The notes under the pieces were generated by a model that searched no databases, had not been told where the DNA came from, and saw only the letters and a program-made list of their open reading frames with translations. A DNA stretch of 64,000 nt. Source: Cycas panzhihuaensis (Eukaryota > Cycadophyta). Made by a program: the position numbers and the translations under genes. Shown in pieces: positions 50,822 through 61,802 of this stretch. The DNA lies in the NCBI GenBank assembly GCA_023213395.1, contig CM041465.1, positions 179,497,741 through 179,561,740 on the forward strand, read 5' to 3'. Each line of letters starts with the position of its first letter. The stretch's first letter is position 1.

Positions 50822-52219
50822 TGTTGGGACTAACCCCAATGCTATTGAAAAACCTATGTGCTTAGGGCCCCCCAAAGCCATCTTTGAGGTCCCCTAGGGC
50901 ACCTTGAGCCTCCCAATAGCCACCAAGAGCTGACACCACTTTATTAAGGTACGGATTTTCTTGTTATTTTTTAATATATTTTGAATTATAGTCAACTAAT
51001 ATGCAAGTAGGGTGATGGCACTTGCCACCTCCCCAAAAACTCTACTTAAAAGGTGGAAATACCTTCCTAGTGTTTTTTAACACCGCCTACATTCAGAAAT
51101 TACTTGTTTTCTTAAAATGCATTTGATCTAACATCCTGCTCTACTCCTCTGAATCCATAATTTTGTGTTAGAGCTAAAGAGGTGCTTGATAATCATTTAT
51201 ACGAATCTAGCTTCTCATACATCTAAAAAAATAATTGTATATGACTGCTTGTTAGAATCTTGACAAGCTCACCTATCTACTGGAGAAGACGGTTTGAAGT
51301 TTTGACCACTGTGATAGAAGTTCTCACCCTCTAAAGTCAACACTGCAAACTTGTCACAATGACTTTACCAAGTTCTTCACATTTTTTTCTCAAATACAAA
51401 TATATATATATATATAGTTGTTATTCATTTGATTTATTTTCGTCAATATATTTAAAGGATCTATTTTCATTTGTGGTTGCTCACCTCCTTATCATTGCCT
51501 ATTATCTACCTTTCCTTTTTTGTGATATATCTGCTCTAAAAGGTTTTTTAAAACATTAAATTTTATTGCATAAAATTTTAAATCCTTTGTTTAAAAAGGT
51601 TTAAGTTTTTTTTCAAATTAGTACCCCAGTCTTATATCCTTTTCATACGCCTGCTATCTTATTACAAGGGCCTTATTTCATATTAAAAAAAAAAAAAAAG
51701 TTTCTTATGTTTTAAACTTGATGAGCGAGTTCACCCTCCTAGCATCAGAGGAGTTTATCTTCTATGAGGTCTTGGGTTCAATCCCTGCCCAATCTACCTT
51801 TAGGTTGACAATTCGAAGAGCATATTTTACGGATATCACTATTTTCCTTTTATTTGTTTTTAAATTTTCATTAAACATAGGGTACTCGGCTAATTTTTGC
51901 CATAACTCTTGACTGGGTTATCGGTTTCTAATGAAACCTATTCCATTATGTCTAAAATTTTCTGAGGTATAATTTTGACTAGTCATATGCTATATTCAAA
52001 GCTGATTTGACCTGCTTTAAATCAGTTTAAAGTCAAACATTTATTCTTAAAGCCTTTTTAAATTATTTTCATAAAATCTCTTTTTTATCAAGTTATACTT
52101 TATTATTGGAAGATTAGTTTTTACCTGAATTTGCTCTACAATAATTTATTATCAGCAAACTTTATCACCATCTATTCATTTTATTTTTTAGGATTTATTT
52201 TAATCAGTAAAAGTGACAC
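50822..52219. other. Unidentified insert between elements 4 and 5
   Basis: Begins TGTTGGGACTAACCCC right at the break in the element 4 LTR, so it may be an LTR-type insertion, but I find no matching far end or partner. It contains a 15-bp A run near 51686 and a tRNA-like segment at 51718-51800. No coding was recognised. Confidence 0.4.
51718..51800 (+). repeat. Possible tRNA-derived SINE head
   Basis: A perfect RNA polymerase III B box GGTTCAATCCC (51775-51785) stands 36 bp after an A-box-like TAGCATCAGAGG (51739-51750), which is tRNA-like spacing. No clover-leaf can be completed, so it is not a tRNA gene. A SINE relic is the best guess. Confidence 0.4.
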
Positions 52220-54864
52220 TGAAACACTTGCCACGGGGTGGATTCCTACATCTAGCAGGGTGTGACTATACAGAACTAAGTCGGGTTATGAATCAGATAG
52301 ATCGGCAAGGAATCACCTCGTAGGACGTCTGTGTGTCGGAGTGTGGATTCGGGACCTGCAAAGGTGCCTAGTTACTTCTAGGTGATCACCAGAAAGGGAT
52401 GCAAGGCAAGGCCTTAGGTCATCCTAAAAGGAGAGGTCCTCCTACCCCTTGGATGGCCGGGAAGAGGAGGAAGGGACCTAAGAAGTTGCGTCTTCTCAAA
52501 GGAGAGAGAAGGCAATTTGTGAGTGTGGTGCGTGTAGTGTGAGGTCTACGTACAAGCTAGTCAAAAGAGTGAGAAATGAGCAGCTCATGTCCAAGGGATA
52601 CTATCTATGTATAACAAAATAACTATAAAGAAAACAAACATGCAAATGCACAAATGTATTCTTTCCCTTTCTTTCGTTTCCTACGTGTTTCTCAAGATGC
52701 ACACATATGCATGGGAAACAATGATACAGGAAAGAGGAGGAAAAAAAGGGAAATAAGAAGAGTACTTAGATCCAGTGCTCGAAATGAAACTTTGTGAATC
52801 CCATCACTTTACGTGCCTTCCTGCTCTACTTGTCACATGGGTGAGTCCAACCGGCTATGGTTGTCGTGGGTAGCCGAAGGAGGTTAACTTACCTCCCCAA
52901 TGCATGCAAAAGGTAAAGCAAAGTACAGCAACAACAAAGGGAAACGAAGAACAACCAACAAGAAACTAACCTGTGATCCAGCTCGTCTCACGTGCAACTC
53001 CACGATCACAATATCTGCCAGTCAAACACACAAGTTTCTCCCTCTCAGAAGAGGGGCCACAAAGTATATCTAATATATATGCCTAAATATAGAAGAGGTA
53101 AAATCAAACTAAATCAAGGCATATGCATATTATTCCAATGAAAGCAACTCTAATAGGGTTCCAACAAACAACCACATCAACTGGTACCCAAAACGAAGGA
53201 GTTAGCCTATGAATGGATAGCTCACCCACAAAAATCCCCACATGGCCTTGGGGAAGGAGAAATGGACTACAATGGTGACATAGGACAACAAACAAAAGAA
53301 GGGAGAAACTAGTAGGATAACGTGCAATCACACCCAAAGGACGAGGTACTATGAGCAGCAGATCGTCTAACTGGGATAGGTTACAGGTTGTGGAACAATC
53401 AAGGAATGGTTTTGGGGCTTATGAGGTGCCCAAAACTAGCAAATGAAGGGCCGAAACTAGCGTGGCAAGGGGCTACCAATGCTAGTTCAGATTTAGGGAG
53501 TAGGTTCCCAAGTCCCTGGCCCAACTCCAAGGGAGGCAATAGGTGCAGGGGGAAAGCAAAGAAGGGTTTAAACCCTTAGGGAGAAGGTCCGCAAGGGGGA
53601 CTGGCCCCGCCTTTCTCCCTCCACTTTCCTTTATGTTAGCCCCTCTACACAGCCACCTTAAAGTAGGCTTGCAAGACAGTAAAGGGAAACACTACAACAT
53701 ACAACACAAAGATCTAATGCTAAGTAGGCACAAAGTCATAAAAATAATAAATATGCTAGGCATTCATTCACAAAAATGTAAAGAAAGAGCATAAATCTTA
53801 GGGCAAATATGGAGAGTACTTTATGATAGGGAGTAAGAATGTATCTCTGCTGGAAAATAGCAGAAAAAGACCTGCACTTGACAAGGTTTGATGGCTGGTT
53901 TTGGAAGAGAGGCCACTGTGAGAAAAATCACTATGATTTGGGACCTTTGAAGCTTTCTTCTTGGAGAATCCTGTGAGTACCCTTCTTGTCACCATTTGAA
54001 CCTGTAAAAGGAAGGCCTAAACTACTGGTGTTGAGCCTGATGTACAGTAGTAGCCTTTGTGGGAAGGGTAGCAGCTGAGGAATGTCTGTTTACAGTAGGT
54101 GGAGAAGAGTTAGTAGGAGTTGCATTCCAAAAAATGAATGAAGAAGAGGAGGAAATGAGTAACCTTTTGGTTTTTATCCCCCACTGACCCTAAGTGAACA
54201 TTGAGGGTCACGGGGAAACTCAAACGTGTAGGCGCCAAGTGGCAGTTCTACGAAAAGAGTGAGAACTGCCACGTGTTTTAAAAAATATTTTTGAACAGTC
54301 GTACCATGGTAAACTTCGCAGTACCGCAGCAAATATCGCAGTACTGCTAAGTTTACAGTGGTACAGGCCTAAAGGCAAAACTCAAGCCAGAAATGGAGTC
54401 TGGAGAAAAACAAGGAGAAAGTTAGGGCTAAACAAGCTGGGAATTAGTGCCTAGGTAACTGACAAGTGGTCAGGAAAGAGAGACAGGTCTCGATCAAGGA
54501 TCCAATCGTACTCGAAAAGTAACCCTAAGTATAGGCAGGATGCCGTCAAAGGCGAAATGTGACTGACTAAGGCATCCCGAGGGGCCGTGGAGATGATGTG
54601 GGTGGCTATGTGCTATATGGGGTGTAGCACTTGCTGAAGAATGCCCCCACTGTGGGTCGTCATAGGCTAAGTGGCATGCGGTAGGCACATGCAGTGTGAA
54701 CAAGCAAGAAGGCAATGCAATCATACAAATGGCAGGCAAGCATGTATCAAGCAATCTATGCTAAGCAACCTCAGTCAAACAAGAGTGAAGAGAGGAGCAT
54801 GAATGTATAGCTGAGCTTACCTGAGTTGATGCGTCTCGAGTCCATTCCCGATAGCCAGGAAACA
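52220..54864 (-). repeat. LTR copy A, probable 3' LTR of Gypsy element 5
   Basis: On the + strand it begins TGAAACACTTGCC and ends ...AGCCAGGAAACA. It is collinear with copy B (61803-64000), which begins TGAAACGCTCTCC, and with copy C, which ends ...AGCTAGGAAACA. Minus orientation is favoured by the minus-strand pol. It is also supported by a TATA-like GATAAAAAC on the minus strand near 54170 and by a purine-rich stretch (AATGGGGCAG) next to the inner end. A competing + orientation is discussed among the rejected points. Confidence 0.7.
54295..54365. repeat. Inverted-repeat LTR motif, copy A
   Basis: Contains 'ggtaaacttcgcagtaccgc' and 'gcagtactgctaagtttaca' followed by 'gtggtac'. The arms AAACTTCGCAGTACC and its near reverse complement repeat. 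It lies on the U3 side of the minus-strand TATA-like box. The same motif is found in PMD intron 1 of the same element. Confidence 0.8.
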
Positions 54865-54950
54865 CTGCCCCATTGGTAGCAGAGCCTCACCGCTCAGGAG
54901 CGTGGTGTGATGGTGAATACTGACAACCAAAAACCATTAGTAGCACATGC

Positions 54951-54964
54951 ATATATATATATCT

Positions 54965-55036
<72 letters not shown>
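54951..55036. repeat. (AT)n microsatellite
   Basis: 86 bp of almost pure AT with one CTAG interruption, between the LTR and the extra RNase H of element 5. Confidence 0.97.
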
Positions 55037-55038
<2 letters not shown>

Positions 55039-55329
55039 CATGAACAACATATGGACCAAGGGCATCGGCGAGTGTCGTGGCAGAACGCGTGGACAAGGGA
55101 GACGGAGACGAGGGCAACATAGGGACTACCTATGCATCATCTAAAGGTTGACATGTAAGTGAAGAGAGTCAATGAAGGGGATGCCCCTGTTGTCGAAGTA
55201 TAACGTGTGGTATGAGGGCACCCGAAACTAAATAAGCAAATCAAAATAAAGGCGACCAGGGGCTTAGGTACGAGCTGGCCAAGCAAGTCCCTCAAAGGCA
55301 GTCGCTAAGAAAAGGGAGACGACGCTCAA

Positions 55330-55705
55330 GGATGAGGCAGACGAGGCCATCCGCCTTAGCATTGAGGTCTCAAGAGATGTGCTGAATGTCAATTGATAAA
55401 AAGTAAGCCAAGAGAGATCTGGCGGCTAAAGCGTGGGTTCTCAAATGAGGGCATCGCACCTAGTAAATCTGGGTGAGATAGGACACCATAACCTGAGAGT
55501 CACAAAACAGAATGATGGGCCCGTTATGGAAACAGAGAACATCAATAAGGGCCTTAATAACAACTGTGTACTCAACTTCGTTATTGGTTGCTTTAGGGAG
55601 GAAAATCCCAGAACACAAGAAATCATGTCTAGAGGGGCTGCGAAGGATCTAAGCAGTGGCAGAAGGTCCAGGGTTACCGCAGCTTCCGTCGTCGATAAAT
55701 ATGTA
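55330..55705 (-). pseudogene. Additional (archaeal-type) RNase H domain
   Basis: Minus strand: 'FIDDGSCGNPGPSATA', then 'FLPKATNNEVEYTVVIKALI', 'PIILFCDSQVMVSYLTQIY', 'RTHALAARSLLAYFLSIDIQ', 'HIS', stop, 'DLNAKADGL'. These are the blocks of the extra RNase H of Tat-type Gypsy elements and plant RNase H-like proteins (DG.S.GNPGP, NNEAEY, GDS..V, H..R..N..AD). Acidic residues Asp, Glu, Asp and Asp are present. Three stops (TAG, TAG, TGA) fall at positions expected to be sense codons. The usual place for this domain is between the first RNase H and integrase. Here it lies beyond the PMD gene, next to the LTR. Confidence 0.75.
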
Positions 55706-56239
55706 GAGGGACATGAGTGAACACTAAATCTTGGAGATAATAATTAACGATGGAGCAAAGGAGATACTCGAAAGGCAAGCAATAAGTGGCCACGGAGGGT
55801 AGGAGGACCTAACAATGAGGCTACCCAAGGATGAAAGCAAGCGGTCTGACCACTACCCCAAAGCGAGCAGAGGAAAGGTGCCATGGAGTACCAAAGGTTG
55901 CTTTGGGAAGAAAAACATACCCTAGACGAGGGAGCATTCCCTTTGGAGACCCCAGGAGCAGAAAGGGACTATGGAAATGAGTCCAGAATGATGAAACAGG
56001 CCAAATAAGTATAAACTCGGGCATGCACGGGAGCGACACACAAAACGAGATGGAAGGGCCCTGGGAAAAAAGTGCAATAATAAGGCACCATAAATGCACT
56101 TGCAAGAGAGGGAAAAAAAGGCATCAAAAGAGCACAATGGGTGACAGGGCTAGAAGGCAAAGGTGATCAGGGAAACGGGACGGTTCCAACAACTGTCGCG
56201 AGAGCAAAAACAGAGAAAGTGCCCGTCGGGGTCCCCGCC

Positions 56240-56246
56240 TATATAA
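56240..56246 (+). promoter_or_regulatory. TATA box of the antisense PMD gene, element 5
   Basis: TATATAA within 'cccgcctatataaggaaatt', 65 bp before the inferred start codon at 56311. The surrounding bases are conserved with the element 4 promoter at 40826. Confidence 0.7.
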
Positions 56247-56310
56247 GGAAATTCAACGGAAAACGAATTCATTTTCACCGGCTCTCGTGAGAAACCAGAG
56301 CCATTTCCTT

Positions 56311-58440
56311 ATGCAGTGGAGCGTCGCCCAACTTTGGAGGCACGCGAGGGAAGATCAGACTATTGGATCTGAGCGCGAAGAGAGCCAGCAGGATCAGCAC
56401 GACGTGATGATGATAGCCAGACCAGATCTAGTGAGTGGATCCTACGAAACTTATCCCATTTCAAAGTTTTAATTTCATTGCTTTTTGTTAATTTTTGAGT
56501 AGTTTTTGCACCCCATAAGGGTAGATGATGGCCTCTCAGAGTCTGAATTGGGACCAGAAAGAGGCGGGACCTAGGCATTAGGGAGCCCTGGTCCTGGTTG
56601 GTCCCACGAGGTCCACCCAAAGGAATTTTTTTGAGTTTTAGGCGTAAACCCCATTTTGAGGGGTTGCTTAAATCGCAGTAAAGATCACGGTGCCGCAACC
56701 TTTACCACAGGGCCCCGATCGCCGTGGGACTCGAGCTAAACTTGGCGGTACCACGAAGTTTAGCGCGGTACGAAGGGTGGATCTACATAAAAAAGAAGAT
56801 GAGGGGCTATGAGGCCCCAAATCTCAAGTAGAAAGAGCTGAGAGACAGCTAAGAGGGTAGAATACTAACACAGGCTTGAGTTTGATTGGTTTATTGATGT
56901 TGGCAGGCTGTTATCATGGTGGATAACCGCAAAAACATAGGCATGGCAATGTTGAGTTACATAGAGATGATGTCTAGAGAGGACAAGGGGATTCTGTGGA
57001 GGTGTGGCCTGTTCAAGGCCATAAAGACACCCTAGTTCACATCAGATCATAGCCTATTAGTTGACATTATATCACACTGGGATAGACAGAGACATGTTTT
57101 CCATCTACCCCAGGTGGGGGATGTGATGGTGATGCTAAGGGATATACGGCAGATTTTGGGAGTACCGGTGACTGGGAGGCCGGTAACACTGGGAGCGCTG
57201 CTTAGCAATAAGGCAGCACATTAAGAGGTAGCTACATTTTTCACAGGGACAGACAGGTGGGAGAGGAGAGGAGTCCCTCTCCAGATGATGGTGATGTCTA
57301 GGATTCCTCGAGTGAGGAAACTTATTACACTGTACATTCTGTTCCAGGTTTCCCAGAAACAAAACTATAGAGACATCCCTGGGGGATGGATAGATGTAGT
57401 GCGCCACTGTGAGGTGGGCGAGAGGATGGACTGGGCCACCGTAATAGTGGCGAACCTCGTTTCACAACTATACGCTATCAGGACGGCTGGCAAGGGAGGA
57501 TTGTCATACAGCACATTGCTATAGTGCTGGTTCTTTGATTACTTTGGAGCAGTGGCACCAACGAAGGGACCACACCCCATTGCAGAGTGGGCCCCGATGG
57601 CCCATCGATGGTAGACTAGACTGAGGGGGATAGAGGAGCGGGCCCATGTCTGGCGCTCAGTGGAGGCGACATCGCTGGACCTCCTCACCATGACGAATTA
57701 CGTAACAGACCCGTATAGGACGATGAGGTGGGACAGCGACGACGAGGCAGGCGGAGCAGGAGCACTCCCAGGTGACGACGATGATGACAACGATGATGAT
57801 GGAGGAGATGGGGCCAGCCCATCACGACCTGCGGTAGAGGCAGGTCCATTAGGGACGACATGAGGAGCAGCGGGACCATCCGGGACTGTCGGAGGAGAGG
57901 CAGGCCCATTAGGGGCTGCCGAGGAGAGAAGGGGGCCAGTGATGAGGGCCCGCAGGCTACGGATCATGAGGAGATCTGGAGGGATGACAACTGAGCTAGT
58001 CCCAGCGAGGAGAGAGGCCTAGGCAGAGGTGGTACCTAAGGAGGAGGTACTAGCAGCTGGCGGGGAGCTAAGAGGAGAGATCATCACACAAGCAGAGGAG
58101 CTGGCAACCACGGTATGTGAGGCTTAACTATTTCCTCAGTCATTTGATAGCCAGATAGATACTTTGATTTGGTTTTATTTGACATGCAACTGGATATATA
58201 CTGACACATGGCATATTGGATTTGTAGGTACCACGGAGATTAGGCAGTTGGTAGAGACCATAGTGAGGGAGATGTTCCCTCAGGTGTATGCAGAGGGGCA
58301 ACCGCCCATCCAGGTAGAGGATGCACCTAGATCGGCAGGTGCCCATATGGTGGCATTCATCCCGTTGGTGAGGGCGAGAGACATCTGGGTTGCAGAGTCC
58401 TAAGAGCACATGGCATTCAGAGGATAGATGTAGCGAGAGT
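56311..58440 (+). pseudogene. Plant-mobile-domain-like gene, antisense in Gypsy element 5
   Basis: Exon 1 is 56311-56430 (40 codons from ATG; ends GATCTA|GTGAGT). Intron 1 is 56431-56906 (ends TTGGCAG). Exon 2 is 56907-58112 and in frame with exon 1. Intron 2 is about 58113-58227 (GTATGTG...TTTGTAG), and exon 3 starts at 58228. Exon 2 reads 'AVIMVDNRKNIGMAMLSYIE', 'DKGILWRCGLFKAIKTP', then 'SLLVDIISHWDRQRHVFHLP', 'GDVMVMLRDIRQILGVPVTG'. This is the plant mobile domain core (LV..I..W....H.FHLP.GE...TL.DV..LLGLPV.G). Later 'WFFDYFGAVAPTK' corresponds to the domain's 'L..W..E.FP...P' region. The tail has an Asp run (57776-57808). Exon 3 gives 'TTEIRQLVETIVREMFPQVY'. Its phase relative to exon 2 is off by one, a frameshift or mis-set junction. 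The in-frame stops (TAG, TAA, TGA) are at positions explainable by CAG, CAA and CGA. Confidence 0.78.
56665..56775. repeat. Inverted-repeat motif inside PMD intron 1, element 5
   Basis: Contains 'tcgcagtaaagatcacggtg', 'ccgcaacctttaccacaggg' and 'gctaaacttggcggtaccac', then 'gaagtttagcgcggtac'. The last two are reverse-complement arms around GGTACC. The same motif occurs in the LTR copies of this family at 2926, 54295 and 63820. Confidence 0.8.
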
Positions 58441-59312
58441 TGGACAAGGCCAGAGGCGAGTGAGACGCGCTACGGAGGCAAGTACAGGCTCTAAAAGCAT
58501 AGGGAGGAGCAAGACATACACCCACACGATAGCGACGACCCCGAGATGGCCACGCGATGAGGGGACCAAGGTAGTGAGCTCGCGGAGGCCCAAGAGGAGC
58601 CTCAGAGGGATGTGGTCCCTGGGAGAGGGTTCACACAAGCCAGGAGATGGTACCCCAGGAGTGGGGCAGTAGTAGAGTAGGACACATGTATATGATTTTG
58701 ACAGGGGCAAAGCACGGGCCTCTAAGGGGTCATATATAGAGTCATATAATTGTACTCCCCTTACAAGGACACCGGCTGCCCATATGTACGATGTAACATA
58801 TGATTTTTTATGTATATATATATGGGGTAATTGGTTCCCCATTTTGGTATGTAATGATGTGTATATCCTATGTGGCAGACAACATGTATGTTTTATTTTG
58901 TATGTTATGTATGCTTTGGTGTGTAATGATGTACGTATTTCCTTCCATGCATGGCTGTATATCTAACAGGAGCACACACGTCCACTATGAGTAGAGGTGA
59001 TAGAGAGGTGTGAGGTTAGAAATAGAGCGACATGCACATCCATAGAAGAGCATCGCAGGATATGCGAAAGAAATACCAAGCGAGAGAGAGGAGTAACGAT
59101 ACTCCAAAACGTCGTCCTAACTGGAGGATGCCCAAATAGGAAGATGAAAGTTCCCAAAGGGATATGGGAATATGGGTTCCGCAGGAGGAACCAAAAAGAA
59201 AGGGGAGAGGCCATCTTAAATTGCCATTCTACCCGTGGTTAGGAGAAATGGGAACAACTTAAGATGGTAGTTTAGGCTCATTTCGGAGCATGGCAAAAGG
59301 ATCGTCGGGGGA
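58441..59312. other. PMD 3' region and 3' untranslated part of pol, element 5
   Basis: No further coding recognised. It contains AT-rich, TATG-rich sequence at 58780-58960 comparable to the downstream region of the element 4 PMD gene. Near 59260-59280 'gatggtagtttaggctcatt' is a single copy of the minisatellite core amplified in element 4. Confidence 0.5.
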
Positions 59313-60488
59313 TCATGCATAAAACTTTTTAAGGAATTTCCCGTTGATGGCCTTCTCAAATTCCAGGCCTTCCAAGGTGGCGATCCTATAGGCACCATTG
59401 TCAAGGGTCTCAAGAACGATGAAAGGATCAACCCACTTGGGCCCAAATTTGGTCAAACAGTCATAGAGGTATTCCAACTTGAGGATGTGGTCCCCAGGGC
59501 ACAAAGGATGAGCATGAAGGTGTTTGTCGTGAGTCCTTTGCAGGTGGGCTTTCAAAGCGAGATTCGTTTGATAAGCCATTAAGTGCCTCTTATCTAGGGC
59601 TTCGAGATCTAGGAGACGAGGCTGGCGGATAGACTCCTCATCGATAAGACCTCTAAGGGAAACCTATAGAGAGAGGATCTCCACTTCCAGTGGGAGTACC
59701 GCCTCAGTCCCGTAGACTAAAGAGAATGGAGTCATTCTAGTAGCTGTACAGATAGAAGTGCGATAAGCCCACAGGGTGGAAGGGAGTTGGAGGTACCAAT
59801 CTATTTGAGATTGCGCAACGGTCTTCTTTAGAATGTTAACAAAGGTTTTGTTGAATGATTCAACTTGCCCGTTTGCCTGGGGGTAATAAGGAGATGAGGT
59901 CTTATGCGAGATCTTGAATTTCTTGCAAAGCTCATTCATTTCCTTGTTACAAAAGGGGGTTCCATTATCTGTGATCAAGACGTCTGGAATCCCAAAACAA
60001 CAAACGATGTACTGGTAGACAAAGGTGGCTATCATCCTGCCAGACGTAGTAGACAGGGGGGTTGCCTTTGCCCATTTGGTGAAATACTCGGTAGCAGTCA
60101 AGATGTATTTGTGCTGCATGGAAGAAGGTGGCAATATGGCACCAATGAGGTCTAAACCCCATTGAGAAAAGGGCCACAGAGATATGATAGGGTGCAAGGC
60201 CTCGGAAGGCACATGAGAGATATTAGCATGCTCTTGGCATCGCCGACATCTCAAGGCATAAGCGTGGGTATCCTTGAAAAGGGACGGCCAGTAATAACCC
60301 ATGCAGAGGATCCTTTGGGCCATGGATTGGCCCCCAAAATGGCCCCCACAAATGCCATGATGGTATTCGTGGAGTATTTGGTCTGCTTCGTCAAAAGCGA
60401 TGCAGCGAAGCAGGATCCCATCGAAGGATCTCTTGTACAACACTTTGTCTATGAGGAAGTATTGTCTAGTGGTGGTGCGAATGTGCAA
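59313..60488 (-). pseudogene. Gypsy integrase, element 5 (core frame open)
   Basis: Minus strand. A zinc finger is followed by the core in one open frame of 274 codons (60488-59664). The H-H-C-C finger is present ('HEYHHGICGGHFGG', then 'CRRCQEH'). The core has catalytic Asp in 'GLDLIGA', Asp in 'ITDNGTPF' and Glu in 'NGQVESFNKT', with exactly 35 residues between the last two. The C-terminal part at 59579-59313 has 'KFGPKWVDPFIVLETLDNGA' and 'NGKFLKKFYA', the usual Gypsy integrase tail without a chromodomain, separated from the core by stops near 59.6 kb. It follows RNase H after only 36 bases, leaving no room for an extra RNase H in the usual place. Confidence 0.9.
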
Positions 60489-60524
60489 TCTAACTTTGTT
60501 GCTGGCTTCAGGGTAGTATTCCTG

Positions 60525-61802
60525 CTAAGTCAAATACCGTACAATATCGCCATACCACTCGCTATCAGCGAGCGAGTGAGAGGAAGTACTTTGGATGGTC
60601 AGAATAGACTCGTCAGGGAGAGAGTCATCAACGGGAACGCCACTCGTATTGGTAATGGGGGCATACGCTAGCTGCTCTGCCACTATCATTCCCTTCTTTG
60701 ACTTCCTGTTAATGACTTGTAAGACGAACTCTTGAAGCAGGATGGCCCAATGACCTGCCCTACCTGTCAAGTCTGAACGAGTAAGCAAATAATGGAAGGG
60801 ATCGGATTGGACGATCACCTTGGTAGTATTACCAAGCAAGTAATGCCTAAACTTCTTGGTCACTTGGACCAAGGAGAGGCACTCCTTCTCAGCAGGAGGG
60901 TAGTTAAGTTCAGTAGCCATGAGGGTACGACTGATAAAATAGATTACTCTCTCAGTTCCTGAATCGTCCTCCTATGCGAGCATTGCGCCTGTGAGGATTC
61001 GATTCTTGAGGTATATAAGATGAATGGCCTATCAAAATGAGGAGGCAACAACATAGGAGCAGAAGTGAGTGCTTCGTTGAGTCCTTCGAAGGCCTTTTGG
61101 GTCTTGTCAGACCAAACAAAAGAAGCTCCCTTCTTCAATAGGTTCATAAGGGGCTTAGCGTTCACGGTGAAATCTGCCAAGAAGCGCCTAAGAAAACTGA
61201 GCCTACCCAGAAACGACTTAATCTATCGTTGGGTTTTGGTAGGCGGCATGTCAAGGATTGCCTTGACTTTATCTGGATTGATTTGGATTCCTCGCTTTGA
61301 TACAAGGAAACCCAAGAGTTTGCTTAAGGTGACAACAAACACGCATTTAAGTGGGTTTGGACTGACATGGTACTTGCAGTATCATGTGAAGATGGCCCGC
61401 AAGTCAGAGGGATGATGGGCTCTAGTATGTGATAGACCCATCATGTTGTCCATGAAGACCTCTAACGTGTTATTGATAAGGTCATGAAAAATGAAATGCA
61501 TGGCTCTCTTTTTGGTAGCACCTACATTTTTAAGGCCAAAGGGCATTGCCTTGTAGGTAAAGGTACCCCATGGTATAATGAAGGCTATCTTGTGGCGGTC
61601 TTCAGGAGATATCTAGATTTGATTATAGCCAGAGAAGCCATCCATTAAGGACATGACCTCGAATCCAGTAGTTCGATCGATAATTTGATTGATAAAGGAG
61701 AGAGGAAAGTTGTCCTTAGGATAAGCATTGTTAATGTTGCGGAAGTTGACACATATGCGAATGGTCACGTTCTTCTTGGCAACGGGAACGATGTTAGATA
61801 CC
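60525..61802 (-). pseudogene. Gypsy reverse transcriptase and RNase H, element 5, interrupted
   Basis: Minus strand. RT begins abruptly at 61802 with 'VSNIVPVAKKN', the point where the LTR copy B is inserted. It then has 'NAYPKDNFPLSFINQIIDRT', 'SLMDGFSGYNQI', 'FGLKNVGATKKRAM' and 'EVFMDNMMG'. The last should be the YVDD box, so one catalytic Asp is Asn. RNase H follows: 'FVWSDKTQKAFEGLNEAL' near 61.1 kb and 'NYPPAEKECLSLVQVTKKFR' near 60.9 kb. Three or more stops or frame changes are present. The fragment upstream of the insertion is outside the window. Confidence 0.88.

Larger units (their letters stand above)
52220..61802 (-). mobile_element. Ty3/Gypsy (Tat-like) element with antisense PMD gene (element 5), interrupted
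   Basis: Minus-strand pol (RT about 61.8-61.2, RNase H 60.9-60.5, integrase 60.5-59.3 kb). Then come a + strand PMD gene (56.2-58.4 kb), a minus-strand extra RNase H (55.7-55.3 kb) and LTR copy A (52220-54864), taken as the 3' LTR. The gag, protease and start of RT lie beyond the window, because another LTR of the same family (61803-64000) is inserted in the RT. The layout parallels element 4. Higher GC and fewer stops than in the Copia elements suggest a younger age. Confidence 0.72.

Noticed and set aside
51718-51800. A tRNA gene
   Set aside because: A and B boxes are present but no acceptor stem or anticodon arm can be paired.
54874-54886. TGGTAGCAGAGCC just after a CA at the right end of LTR copy A, like an initiator tRNA-Met primer-binding site for a + strand element
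   Set aside because: No + strand gag or pol follows, copy C lacks it, and pol, the TATA-like box and the parallel with element 4 favour minus orientation. I keep some doubt, since it differs by only one base from the consensus.
55821-56160. Several overlapping minus-strand frames upstream of the extra RNase H
   Set aside because: Low-complexity, no recognisable blocks, and overlapping each other and the PMD promoter region.
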